A stretch of 64,000 nt of DNA. Origin: Limnephilus marmoratus. Lineage: Eukaryota > Arthropoda > Insecta > Trichoptera > Limnephilidae. Within the stretch, counting starts at the first letter, position 1. Every line of letters starts with the position of its first letter. Shown piece after piece: positions 21,288 through 31,982 of this stretch. A model generated the notes under the pieces. It did not search any database. It was not told the DNA's origin and was given only the letters and a program-made list of their open reading frames with translations. The translations under genes were made by a program, and so were the position numbers. Location of the stretch: assembly GCA_917880885.1 (NCBI GenBank), contig OU862930.1:31812040-31876039 (forward strand). Direction: 5' to 3'.

Positions 21288-23231
21288 TTTTTTAGGATAA
21301 AAAGAAAAGCAACTGTATACCACTTAAATATCGCAAGCCTTTTGGCCCATGTAAATGAAGTTGAAGTATTATTGCAAGAAGTCAAACCAGAAATTTTAAT
21401 GCTAAGTGAAACGTGTATAACTAACGATGTATACGATTCCGAAGTTTCATTTATAGGGTATTCAACTGTAAGATGCGATTCATATAGTCGATATACGGGA
21501 GGAGTGATTATGTTCATTAAAGATTGTATATCTTTCAAAATAATATCAAATGAAGTATTTGATGGAAAAAATACGTGGATTCTGGCAATACAAATAACAA
21601 AAAACTTGATTAAAGGAACCTACTCTGTATTTTACCACTCACTAAACCAAAGCCATTCGAAATTTTTAGATTTCTTCGAAAGTTGGTGTATTAAAAATAT
21701 GAAAAACCAAGATATGTTTTACATAGCTGGTGACTTTAATATTGATATGAAAGTAAAGAATACCTACAGTAATAGACTCCAAAGTTTAGTGAATGATCTA
21801 GGAATGAAACAACTTGTGACAAAACCAACGAGAATATCAAACGCATCAGCAACCATTATTGATTTGGTTATATCAAATCATTTTTACTTGAACGTAAATG
21901 TTGTGGATACGCCAAAAATATTGGACCACGAAAACATAATAACACTACTTGAAACGAGTGTAATAAAAAATGAGTCAAGGGAAATTATGTATAGAGATAA
22001 AAGGAACTATGATCACTTTAAATTCTGTGAAACTTAAAAAAATAGTATCTCACAAATTACTGAGTCTAATTCGTTAAATGACAAAGCAGAAAATTTCGTC
22101 AAAATTTTGACGTCCGCAATCGATAAAAATATGCCGATAAGAAGGGTTAAGTTTAAAAATACTTACAAATGGTATTCTATAACGTTACATAACCTTCAAA
22201 AACAGAGAGATAATGCACATAAAGCGGCAAAATTGGAACCATCCAATGAAAAATGGAATGCATATAAAAAAATTCGCAATTTTTATTCAAAACAAATTAA
22301 AAAACATAAGTGCGATTACTATAAACAAAAATTAGAAACACAAGAGAATGAGCCAAGAAAACTTTGGAAAACACTAAAAGAAATCATAAAGGGCAAGCAA
22401 AAAGAAGTTGTAAAATCGATTGATTTCCCAAATGGAAATGAAGAAGGAATTGAGAATATAGCGACAAAATTTAACAAGCACTTTATTTCGAGCATAGATC
22501 TTATAAGCGAAAGTATTCCAGAATGTCCTGTTAACAAACTAGACATAGACAGGCCTGTATGCACCGATGAAGAGTTTAAGTTTAAAAATATAGATTTACC
22601 ATACTTAAAAAGAGTCTTAAGTAACATGAAATCGAAAGAATCTCCAGACGGTATTACAATAAATATAATCAAAGACTCCATTAATATTATTGGCGAATCG
22701 ATGGTCCAAATTATCAATGAATCTCTGAATAGTGGAGTGTTTCCCAAAACTTGGAAGACATCTGTAATAACTCCTATTCCGAAAATCGATAACCCAAAAA
22801 AATTTGACGAATTCCGACCGATAAATTGCTTACCCAAATATGAACAAATACTTGAATACACTGTAAAGGAGCAATTAACTGAATATATGGAGACAAAGCA
22901 GATATTAGTTCGACGACAATCGGGTTTTAGAAATAAATTTTCTTGTGAAACCGCTATTAACTATGTAAAACAAGAATGGAAAAATTATAGAGATAAAAAC
23001 AGTAAAATTATTGCAGTATTTTTAGACTTAAAAAGGGCATTTGAAACAATCGATAAAGACAGATTAATAAAAAAATTAAGAAATATTGGAATTAACGGTA
23101 AAGAAATTAATTGGTTTGTTGATTATCTATCAGAAAGAACGCAAGTAACAAAAAATGGTGGAATAACATCTGATCCACGTCATACTAGCAAAGGCGTTCC
23201 ACAGGGATCTGTCCTAGGTCCATTGTTATTC

Positions 23232-23236
<5 letters not shown>
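21288..23236 (+). pseudogene. LINE ORF2 (endonuclease + reverse transcriptase), truncated at an AT microsatellite
   Basis: The frame is open for about 650 codons with a single stop (TAA at 22035-22037). The APE endonuclease comes first (LNIAS, SETCI, GGVIMFIK, GDFNID near 21731, LDHENI near 21932), then a basic linker and the reverse transcriptase: RPINCLPKYEQILE near 22825, AVFLDLKRAFETID near 23015, GVPQGSVLGPLLFIIYI near 23195. The YADD box is lost because the sequence runs into an (AT)n tract at 23237. Together with the ORF1 fragment it is one 5'- and 3'-truncated element, younger than the LINE at 6891-10266 judging by its few lesions. Confidence 0.88.

Positions 23237-23289
<53 letters not shown>
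23237..23289. repeat. (AT)n microsatellite
   Basis: About 25 AT units join the broken LINE to an unrelated repeat beginning GCGGGGAGCATCAAATGAGG. The same kind of repeat borders (AT)n tracts at 55072-55093 and 63023-63062. Confidence 0.95.
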
Positions 23290-23293
<4 letters not shown>

Positions 23294-23504
23294 GAGCATC
23301 AAATGAGGACAGTTTTTCAAGCGCGCCTATACTTTGAGGACAGTTGGATAGTTTGGAGACAGGCCCAATCTACCTGTCCTCAAAGTAACATTTTACCGTT
23401 ATAATAAAATATACACAGGGTTTAGAATGAAGTCAATTTTAAAATTATGCAGAATGCATACTTTGGGCCATAGTTTACAAAAATACTCAATAGATGCCAC
23501 TAAC

Positions 23505-23678
23505 GGTATCATTCTTGGATTATGAAATATTTGGTAGGAATCTTCGATACTTGGTCGATGGCGGTATCATTCTTAGATTATGAAATATTTGGTAGGAATC
23601 TTCGATACTTGGTCGATGGCGGTATCATTCTTAGATTATGAAATATTTGGTAGGAATCTTCGATACTTGGTCAATGGT
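23505..23678. repeat. 58-bp tandem repeat, three copies
   Basis: GGTATCATTCTTAGATTATG starts three units at 23505, 23563 and 23621, each followed by AAATATTTGGTAGGAATCTTC. The units are almost identical. No reading frame. Confidence 0.95.
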
Positions 23679-24129
23679 ATGAATAAATAATATCATTTGC
23701 TCGATACCTCTCTACTTACTATACGTGTTTATCTTTTTCGTTTGCCTATGTCGGATAAGTTCACACCTGAAACTCGGCATCCGGAAATATTTTTTAATAT
23801 TATTTATTCTTCTCTTAATATTTCAATAAATTAATATGCTTATTATATACTTTACGTAATATTCTGGTGTATTAAAAGTAATGTTAAATTAATAAAATAA
23901 AAATTACATACACAAGTGATTTAATTTATTTCTAACTTTTATATGACTCTTTTACAGTTTATTATGATTTTTTTTAGTTACGTACTATAAAATTTGAATG
24001 TTGATAATATATGTAGGTATTAAAGTAATAATTAATAATGATAAATGCCTGCTGTTCTATGAAAAATGTCAAAGAAGCGCCTTACTGTCCGCGATATTGT
24101 AATTAGCTTCGAAATAGTTTTTTTATAGA
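23679..24129. other. AT-rich interval without a gene
   Basis: No repeats or coding motifs were recognised apart from general AT richness. It separates the 58-bp repeat from the 112-bp satellite. Confidence 0.4.
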
Positions 24130-27100
24130 TTCGTATCTGAGTGATTGCGATCCTACGGCGTGCGCAAAAAAAAATTATTTTATAAATTTGTATAATTCCA
24201 CGAAGATGCCTTGGATTACGATCTTGGCTATGAATTCGGAAGTCGCGTCTGAGTAATTGCGATCCTACGGCGTGCGCAAGAAAATTTTATTTTAAAAATT
24301 TGTATAATTCCACGACGACGCCTTGGATTACGATCTTGGCTATGAATTCGGAAGTCGCGTCTGAGTGATTGCGTTCGTACGGCGTGCGCAAGTAAATTTT
24401 ATTTTACAAATTTGTATAATACCATGACGATGCCTTGGATCGACGATCTTGTCTATGAATACGGAAGTCGCGTCTGAGTGATTGCGATCCTACGGCGTGC
24501 GCAAGTAAATTTTATTTTACAAATTCGTATAACTCCACAACAATGCATTGGCTTACGATCTCGGCTACGAATTCGGAAGTCGCGTCTGAGTGATTGCGAT
24601 CCTACGGCGTGCGCAAGTAAATTTTATTTTACAAATTCGTATAACTCCACAACAATGCATTGGCTTACGATCTCGGCTACGAATTCGGAAGTCGCGTCTG
24701 AGTGATTGCGATCCTACGGCGTGCGCAAGTAAATTTTATTTTACAAATTCGTATAACTCCACAACAATGCATTGGCTTACGATCTTGGTTACGAATTCGG
24801 AAGTCGCGTCTGAGTGATTGCGATCCTACGGCGTGCGCAAGTAAATTTTATTTTACAAATTCGTATAACTCCACAACAATGCATTGGCTTACGATCTTGG
24901 CTACGAATTCGGAAGTCGCGTCTGAGTGATTGCGATCCTACGGCGTGCGCAAGTAAATTTTATTTTACAAATTCGTATAACTCCACAACAATGCATTGGC
25001 TTACGATCTTGGCTACGAATTCGGAAGTCGCGTCTGAGTGATTGCGATCCTACGGCGTGCGCAAGTAAATTTTATTTTACAAATTCGTATAACTCCACAA
25101 CAATGCATTGGCTTACGATCTCGGCTACGAATTCGGAAGTCGCGTCTGAGTGATTGCGATCCTACGGCGTGCGCAAGTAAATTTTATTTTACAAATTCGT
25201 ATAACTCCACAACAATGCATTGGCTTACGATCTTGGTTACGAATTCGGAAGTCGCGTCTGAGTGATTGCGATCCTACGGCGTGCGCAAGTAAATTTTATT
25301 TTACAAATTCGTATAACTCCACAACAATGCATTGGCTTACGATCTTGGCTACGAATTCGGAAGTCGCGTCTGAGTGATTGCGATCCTACGGCGTGCGCAA
25401 GTAAATTTTATTTTACAAATTCGTATAACTCCACAACAATGCATTGGCTTACGATCTCGGCTACGAATTCGGAAGTCGCGTCTGAGTGATTGCGATCCTA
25501 CGGCGTGCGCAAGTAAATTTTATTTTACAAATTCGTATAACTCCACAACAATGCATTGGCTTACGATCTTGGTTACGAATTCGGAAGTCGCGTCTGAGTG
25601 ATTGCGATCCTACGGCGTGCGCAAGTAAATTTTATTTTACAAATTCGTATAACTCCACAACAATGCATTGGCTTACGATCTTGGCTACGAATTCGGAAGT
25701 CGCGTCTGAGTGATTGCGATCCTACGGCGTGCGCAAGTAAATTTTATTTTACAAATTCGTATAACTCCACAACAATGCATTGGCTTACGATCTTGGTTAC
25801 GAATTCGGAAGTCGCGTCTGAGTGATTGCGATCCTACGGCGTGCGCAAGTAAATTTTTTTTTCTAAATTCGTATAACTCCACAACAATGCATTGGCTTAC
25901 GATCTTGGTTACGAATTCGGAAGTCGCGTCTGAGTGATTGCGATCCTACGGCGTGCGCAAGTAAATTTTATTTTCTAAATTCGTATAACTCCACAACAAT
26001 GCATTGGCTTACGATCTTGGCTACGAATTCGGAAGTCGCGTCTGAGTGATTGCGATCCTACGGCGTGCGCAAGTAAGTTTTATTTTACAAATTTGTATAA
26101 TTCCACAACAATGCCTTGGATCGACGATCTTGTCTATGAATACGGAAGTCGCGTCTGAGTGATTGCGATCCTACGGCGTGCGCAAGTAAATTTTATTTTA
26201 CAAATTCGTATAACTCCACAACAATGCATTGGCTTACGATCTTGGCTACGAATTTGGAAGTCGCGTCTGAGTGATTGCGATCCTACGGCGTGCGCAAGTA
26301 AATTTTATTTTACAAATTCGTATAACTCCACAACAATGCATTGGCTTACGATCTCGGCTACGAATTCGGAAGTCGCGTCTGAGTGATTGCGATCCTACGG
26401 CGTGCGCAAGTAAATTTTATTTTACAAATTCGTATAACTCCACAACAATGCATTGGCTTACGATCTTGGTTACGAATTCGGAAGTCGCGTCTGAGTGATT
26501 GCGATCCTACGGCGTGCGCAAGTAAATTTTATTTTACAAATTCGTATAACTCCACAACAATGCATTGGCTTACGATCTTGGCTACGAATTCGGAAGTCGC
26601 GTCTGAGTGATTGTGATCCTACGGCGTGCGCAAGTAAATTTTATTTTACAAATTCGTATAACTCCACAACAATGCATTGGCTTACGATCTTGGCTACGAA
26701 TTCGGAAGTCGCGTCTGAGTGATTGCGATCCTACGGCGTGCGCAAGTAAATTTTATTTTACAAATTCGTATAACTCCACAACAATGCATTGGCTTACGAT
26801 CTCGGCTACGAATTCGGAAGTCGCGTCTGAGTGATTGCGATCCTACGGCGTGCGCAAGTAAATTTTATTTTACAAATTCGTATAACTCCACAACAATGCA
26901 TTGGCTTACGATCTTGGTTACGAATTCGGAAGTCGCGTCTGAGTGATTGCGATCCTACGGCGTGCGCAAGTAAATTTTATTTTACAAATTCGTATAACTC
27001 CACAACAATGCATTGGCTTACGATCTTGGCTACGAATTCGGAAGTCGCGTCTGAGTGATTGCGATCCTATGGCGTGCGCAAGTAAATTTTATTTTACAAA

Positions 27101-27530
27101 TTCGTATAACTCCACAACAATGCATTGGCTTACGATCTCGGCTACGAATTCGGAAGTCGCGTCTGAGTGATTGCGATCCTACGGCGTGCGCAAGTAAATT
27201 TTTTTTTCTAAATTCGTATAACTCCACAACAATGCATTGGATTACGATCATGGCTATGAATTCGGAAGTCGCGTCTGAGTGATTGCAATCCTACGACGTG
27301 CGCAAGTAAATTTTATTTTATAAATTTGTATAATACCATGACGATGCCTTGGATCGACGATCTTGTCTATGAATACGGAAGTGGCGTCTGAGTGATTGCG
27401 ATCCTACGGCGTGCGCAAGTAAATTTTATTTTACAAATTCGTATAACTCCACGACAATGCCTTGACTTACGATCTTGGCTACGAATTCAGAAGTCGCCTC
27501 TGTACTTGCGTACGGCGTGCGCAAGTAATT
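24130..27530 (+). repeat. 112-bp satellite array, about 30 monomers, tRNA-SINE-like
   Basis: The monomer contains GAATTCGGAAGTCGCGTCTG, GATTGCGATCCTACGGCG and GTGCGCAAGTAAATTTTATT. These correspond in order to the SINE-A head (GAATCCGGAGGTCGCGGG, then GCATGCGCAAATAAATTTTATT), so the unit looks like a tandemly amplified tRNA-derived SINE head that has lost its B box. The spacing is a strict 112 bp. The outer monomers are more diverged and the central ones nearly identical. A variant with GGATCGACGATCTTGTCTATG occurs at 24435, 26116 and 27349. The repeated 75-codon frames only reflect the repeat: the period is not a multiple of three. Confidence 0.95.
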
Positions 27531-27539
27531 TTTTTTTAT

Positions 27540-27770
27540 GTATGCACCTCACAAGACTCTTACATTAGAGCGACACTGAGAGTATTTTCCACTAGCCGGA
27601 ACGTGCCGTAAATAAACTACCTACCTATTCATATTTATATTTTTTCAAAACCATAAATTTTGAAATAACACAAATTAATCAATTAATATTTAGTTTGGCC
27701 CGCCCGGATTTAATCCCGCGACCTTCGGATTGCTAGTCGAGAAACTTTTCAAAGCCCGCAATATTGTAAA
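27540..27770 (-). mobile_element. SINE-A related copy, minus strand
   Basis: The minus strand reads a tRNA-like stretch with CTAGCAATCCGAAGGTCGCGG and a B-box-like GGATTAAATCC (27706-27716), then TTAATTTGTGTTATTTCAAAAT and CGGCACGTTCCGGCTAGTGG, matching the body of SINE-A. It directly follows the satellite array and stops before the distal body. Confidence 0.6.
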
Positions 27771-27857
27771 AAAGTACATAATGGGTTTCGGTTGCTTAGT
27801 GTTTGATGATTACGATATTTGACTACGAATCCGGAGGTCGCGGTTGCAAATTACTAA

Positions 27858-29240
27858 ATTTGTGTTTTAGGAGTGACGGACCCATGAATCCATCCCTCAC
27901 ACTGCGGTGCAAAGTGATGAATCGAGGGAGTCCTACTGGAGAGGTCAAAATATCTCCCTCCATCAGCCTCTCTCGATCCGGACTGCTACGCATTAGTAGG
28001 TGGGCAGACGCAACCGCCATCGAGACCTAGACAAACCTCACTCCATGAACCCGGATACCCCTGCTAAGTCCCCGCTTCACATGGTTCCCGGGGCGGCGCA
28101 GTGTTACCCATATCCGCCTCCCAAATATGGTGGATTTCGGGTACTGCTAAGTCACTAAAGGTAGCGAATCACTTGAGGTGACCCATGATAGACGCGTAGG
28201 TTATCCAATTATTGGTTCACGGGGCGGCGGTACCCATACCCGCCAAAGGTATGAGAGGTGGATATTAATCTGGGGGTCAGTGGGTCCAGGAGTGACGGAC
28301 GTGTCGATCCATCCCTCTCAATGCTGTGCAAAGAGAGAATACTGCTGGAGAGGCCAAATGGTCTCCTTCAACCAGTCTCTCCCGATCCGGCCAGCCACGC
28401 TGTAGCGGGCAGAGGCATCCGCTGCCAAGAACTAGACAAACCTCACTCATGAATCCGGGCATCCATGCTTAGTCACCAAATATTACTAACGAGGTGACCT
28501 ATGGCAGAGGCGTTGTCAATAAATGGCTCCCTGGGCGGCGGTACCCGCACCGACCTCCCAAATTGCATTGCGGTAATTGAAAAGTTATTTAGACGGAAAC
28601 AGTATTAATCCTTATTAACTTAAATACGTTAGTTGCCTCAAGGATTTCATGTACATTATTATAATCTTTCACACCATCTCTACGTATTATATATATATAC
28701 CGTGGGAGGGATAGATTCATACATACGACCCGGCCTGCCACGCAGCTGGTGAGCAGACACATCCGCCACCAAGACCCGGACAAACCCCATCCTATGAACT
28801 CGGACACCCTGCTAAGTCAGCTTACGTAGCGAATCACTTGAGGTAACCCATTGTAGAGGTGTTGGTTATCCAATAAATGGTTCACGGGGCGGCGGTACCC
28901 ATACCCGCCAAAAGTATGAGTGGTTGGGAGGATTCTGGGGGTCAGTGGGTCCAGTAGTGACGGACTTGTGAATCCATCCCTCTCAATGCGGTGCAAGTCG
29001 ATGGGTCAAGAGCAAGAGAGTTCGGCTGGAGAGGTCAAAATGACTCCCTCAACCACAAATAATGTCGGCTAACACATCCACCGCATCAAGAAACAGACAA
29101 ACCTCACCCCATGAACCCGGGCATCTCTGCTAAGTCACCAAACGTAGCGAACCATTTGGGGTGACCTATGGCAGATGTGTTGGTTATCTAATAATGGTTC
29201 CTGGGGCGGCGGTACCCATACCCGCCTCCCGTGTTTGTTA
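27858..29240 (+). repeat. cluster of R1-family repeats
   Basis: At least four partial R1 copies lie head to tail (about 27860-28130, 28140-28560, 28690-28910, 28917-29235). Each has some of these blocks in order: GTGACGGAC, ATCCATCCCTC, CTGGAGAGGTCAAA, CCCGATCCGG, ATGAACCCGGGCA, GCTAAGTCACCAAACGTAGCG, GGGGCGGCGGTACCCATACC. The family may be a SINE or another non-autonomous element: GACTACGAATCCGGAGGTCGCGG, a tRNA-like string, precedes the first copy. Reading frames here are not conserved between copies. Confidence 0.65.
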
Positions 29241-29269
29241 GTTTTGTAATACGAAAAATGGATATGAAA

Positions 29270-29425
29270 AAAGCCTACCCTCCCAGCCCCCCCCCCCCCC
29301 CTCTCACCACCCTTCCACCTCCTCCCCCCACCACCACCTCTGATCCACCCCCCCCTGCACCCACCCTCTGATCCCCCCCCCTCAGCAACCCCCTCCACCT
29401 CATCTCAACACTCCCTCAACCTCTC
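29270..29425. repeat. pyrimidine-rich low-complexity tract
   Basis: A plus-strand run of C, CT and CCA (such as CCCCCCCCCCCTCTCACC) that makes a spurious glycine-rich frame on the minus strand. It corresponds to an expanded version of the C-rich part of SINE-A or R1. Confidence 0.8.
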
Positions 29426-29429
29426 TCCC

Positions 29430-29830
29430 TTGGGACTCTTGTGCGGTATTCACATAACAATAATTTAAAAAAAAAAACATTTTTCTTTTTAGCGTTGGAA
29501 CTCTTGTGCGGTATTCACATAATAATAATTTACAATAAAAATATATATTTTTTTTTAATTTTAAAAACATTTTGGAGCAGTTGGGACGCTTGTACGGTAA
29601 TTTACAATAAATTAAAAAAAAAATTTTTTGGAGCAGCTGGTAGGTACTCTTGTGCGGTATTTACTTAACAATACATAATTTACAATGAAAAATATTTAGA
29701 AAAAAAAAATTTGAGCAGTTGGGACTCTTGTGCGGTATTCACATAACAATAATTTACAATAAAAAATATTAAAAAAAAAAAAATTGGAGCAGTTAGTACT
29801 CTTGTGCGGTATTATTATATGAATGGCTCA
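29430..29830 (+). repeat. tandem SINE-A 3' tails, six copies
   Basis: GGGACTCTTGTGCGGTATTCAC-like sequence, the 3' end of SINE-A, recurs at about 29432, 29497, 29580, 29640, 29720 and 29790. Each copy is followed by ACAATAATTTACAATAAA and an A-rich run. The period is irregular (60-85 bp) because the A-runs vary. Confidence 0.8.
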
Positions 29831-29934
29831 CCCCAACACCACCTCCTGGTTCTTGTACAAAAATCTCATTCAAACTCCTCACGCCTCACCACCTCATGGA
29901 TTTGACCCATACGATACGTGACATGACATGTAGC

Positions 29935-30105
29935 CCAATACACCAACCACCTCACACCTCACCGACAAACCTCATCCCATGACCCCGAGCACCTCTGCTA
30001 AGTCACCAAACGTAGCGAACCACTTGGGGTGACCTATGGCAGAGGTGTTATCCAATAAATGGTTCCCGGGGCTGCGGTACCCATACCCGCCTCCCAAATT
30101 GACTA
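29935..30105 (+). repeat. R1-family fragment
   Basis: The distal R1 part: CTCATCCCATGACCCCGAGCA, GCTAAGTCACCAAACGTAGCG, ACTTGGGGTGACCTATGGCAG, CGGTACCCATACCCGCCTCCC. It is repeated in copy B near 36615-36785. Confidence 0.75.
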
Positions 30106-31060
30106 TACCTAAATAAAAACAAATCTGTTCACATCTTATTTCAAGTGGATTTCTAAAAAATACCTACTGTCGATATATTACAATAGTAAAATTATATTGT
30201 CAATACTGTTTCGTCATATTCAAAGTATTAAAAACATTTCACGTCCTGCTGTAGATTAGGAAAGATTGTTTTCTTAGAAAACAAGCCGATAATATATCTC
30301 TTTTCTTTTCCTTATATTTTCTATTGAAGAGAAAGAGACGAAAATAATATTATATACATATGTTTATAATATTCCAAATAAAGGTATCATATTTCATTTT
30401 GCCCGACTCGCCGCTGAGGGGAACCGCAGCTAGCAAGTCAAGTAAAGTGATTTTTATCACAAAAAGGACAAAGAGAAGTATAAGATGTAATGTTATTTTA
30501 TTGAAATCAATTTATCCCTTTCCATTTGAACCCAACCTTTTGCATGTCGTAATATTTTGTCGGCTATATCACAGTAGTTCGCTCTGCACCTGCATGCTAC
30601 CAGCGGCATATAATGAATGAGAGCGCCCCTTCACCAGAATCGTATTCCTAGTTTAATATTTTTTTGCCATACTGCGCTTTTACTTAATTTTCTAATTATA
30701 CAGTTATGTTAGTTGTATCAATGGTATATCTAATAAATATTATTTATGTATCAATGAAGAAGAAGATAATACGCAATATATATCTTATTCAAACAGTTAG
30801 ATTTATTACCACCAAAAGTGAGTATTTATGTCGGGGAGACGAAAAAATATGCATGTTACATGTAAATTTTGTTAAAATTATTTCACTCGCGTGGTATACG
30901 CCATTTGTATTTTTATTTTTTTGTATTAGATTTCATAAACAATCAATCATCAATCAATGCTGCCAATCATAGAAAAACCAAATTATTGCCATATAAAACA
31001 ATAATTTTGTAACACTTAATAACTTGGTATGCAGGAAAATAATGTCAAATAATAGTCTAG
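30106..31060. other. AT-rich interval without a supported gene
   Basis: Only short fortuitous frames are present (for example 30360-30620 and 30706-30972); they lack recognisable domains, splice sites or composition typical of coding DNA. The same sequence appears in copy B. Confidence 0.45.
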
Positions 31061-31070
31061 TCTGTATATA

Positions 31071-31982
31071 GTCCAGTCAATGAATGATCCAAAAGGAGGT
31101 GTAGAGTGCGTGAGCAGAAACCTAATCAGAAACTTGTTAAGGGTGCTTAGGGTGTGAACATACTAAAAGTCCTTACGTCTAGTTGGTGAGCTAGGGAGGG
31201 GAATGGGGGGGGGGGGGGGAAAGGTCCCAATTTAAGGATTTCCGCTTATATCTCGAAAATGGTGCGTCGCAGAGGAAATTTTTTAAAGCAAAAGTTCATA
31301 AAATTATCTACAACTGTTATGCTTTAGGTAATTTTCGAAATCTCTGCCGTTTTTGAGTTACACGCTCCACAAATGTAGATATTTTCGAAAAAAAAAATCA
31401 TTTTACCTCACATTTTTCATCCAACATTCCTTCATATCGTCTAAAATATTTATCAAAGAATGAAATTTATTTAAAAGAACTTGTAAAGAATTTAATTTTC
31501 TTTTAGAACTTGGGAATGCTAGATCTTTGCTGGAAAATAGAGAATGTCAAGTCCACTATTGCATTTATTGCCTTTTCACCAACTCGAACAGCATTGTAGC
31601 AGTTGCTACAATGCTGTTCGAGTTGGTGGTCATTGGTGGTTGGTGGTCATCGTGGTTCATTCCCAAGGTCAAAAATGATTTTTTTCGAAAATATCTTCAT
31701 TCGTAGAGCTTGTAACTGAAAAACGGCTGGGATTTCTAAAATTACGAATATAATATAAGTTATACATAATTTTATGAGCTTTTCCTCTGCGACGCACCAT
31801 ATTCGAGATATAAGTGGAAACCCGAAAATTGGGACCATCCTCCCCTCTCCCTCCCCCCCCCTCTCACACCAGCTCATCACCTAGACGTCGGGACTTTTAG
31901 TATGTTCACACCCTTAACATGTTTCTGATGGAATCGCTTAGGTTCCTGCTAACGCACTCTACACTTCCTTCATTGACTGGAC
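31071..31982. mobile_element. large foldback element (copy A)
   Basis: The two halves are inverted copies of each other over about 450 bp. The ends are GTCCAGTCAATGAA and its inverse TTCATTGACTGGAC, flanked by TA on both sides, consistent with a TA target duplication. Midway, a perfect 25-bp inverted repeat (CACCAACTCGAACAGCATTG...) with a 2-base spacer lies at 31577-31628. The arms share ATATCTCGAAAATGGTGCGTCG-type sequence and oppositely oriented G-runs and C-runs. No protein is encoded. Confidence 0.85.

Noticed and set aside
24478..27282. About 20 overlapping 75-codon proteins in the satellite
   Set aside because: Each frame spans two 112-bp monomers; 112 is not a multiple of three, so no long protein can form, and the peptides have no recognisable motif.
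24130..27530. CRISPR-like array
   Set aside because: The units are contiguous 112-bp monomers without unique spacers, in a eukaryotic genome.
28178..28462. Frames within the R1 cluster (and copies at 34858-35142)
   Set aside because: They appear twice only because of the duplicated segment; other R1 copies do not keep them open.
29135..29398. Glycine-rich minus-strand protein (and its copy at 35819-36082)
   Set aside because: Product of the pyrimidine-rich low-complexity tract.
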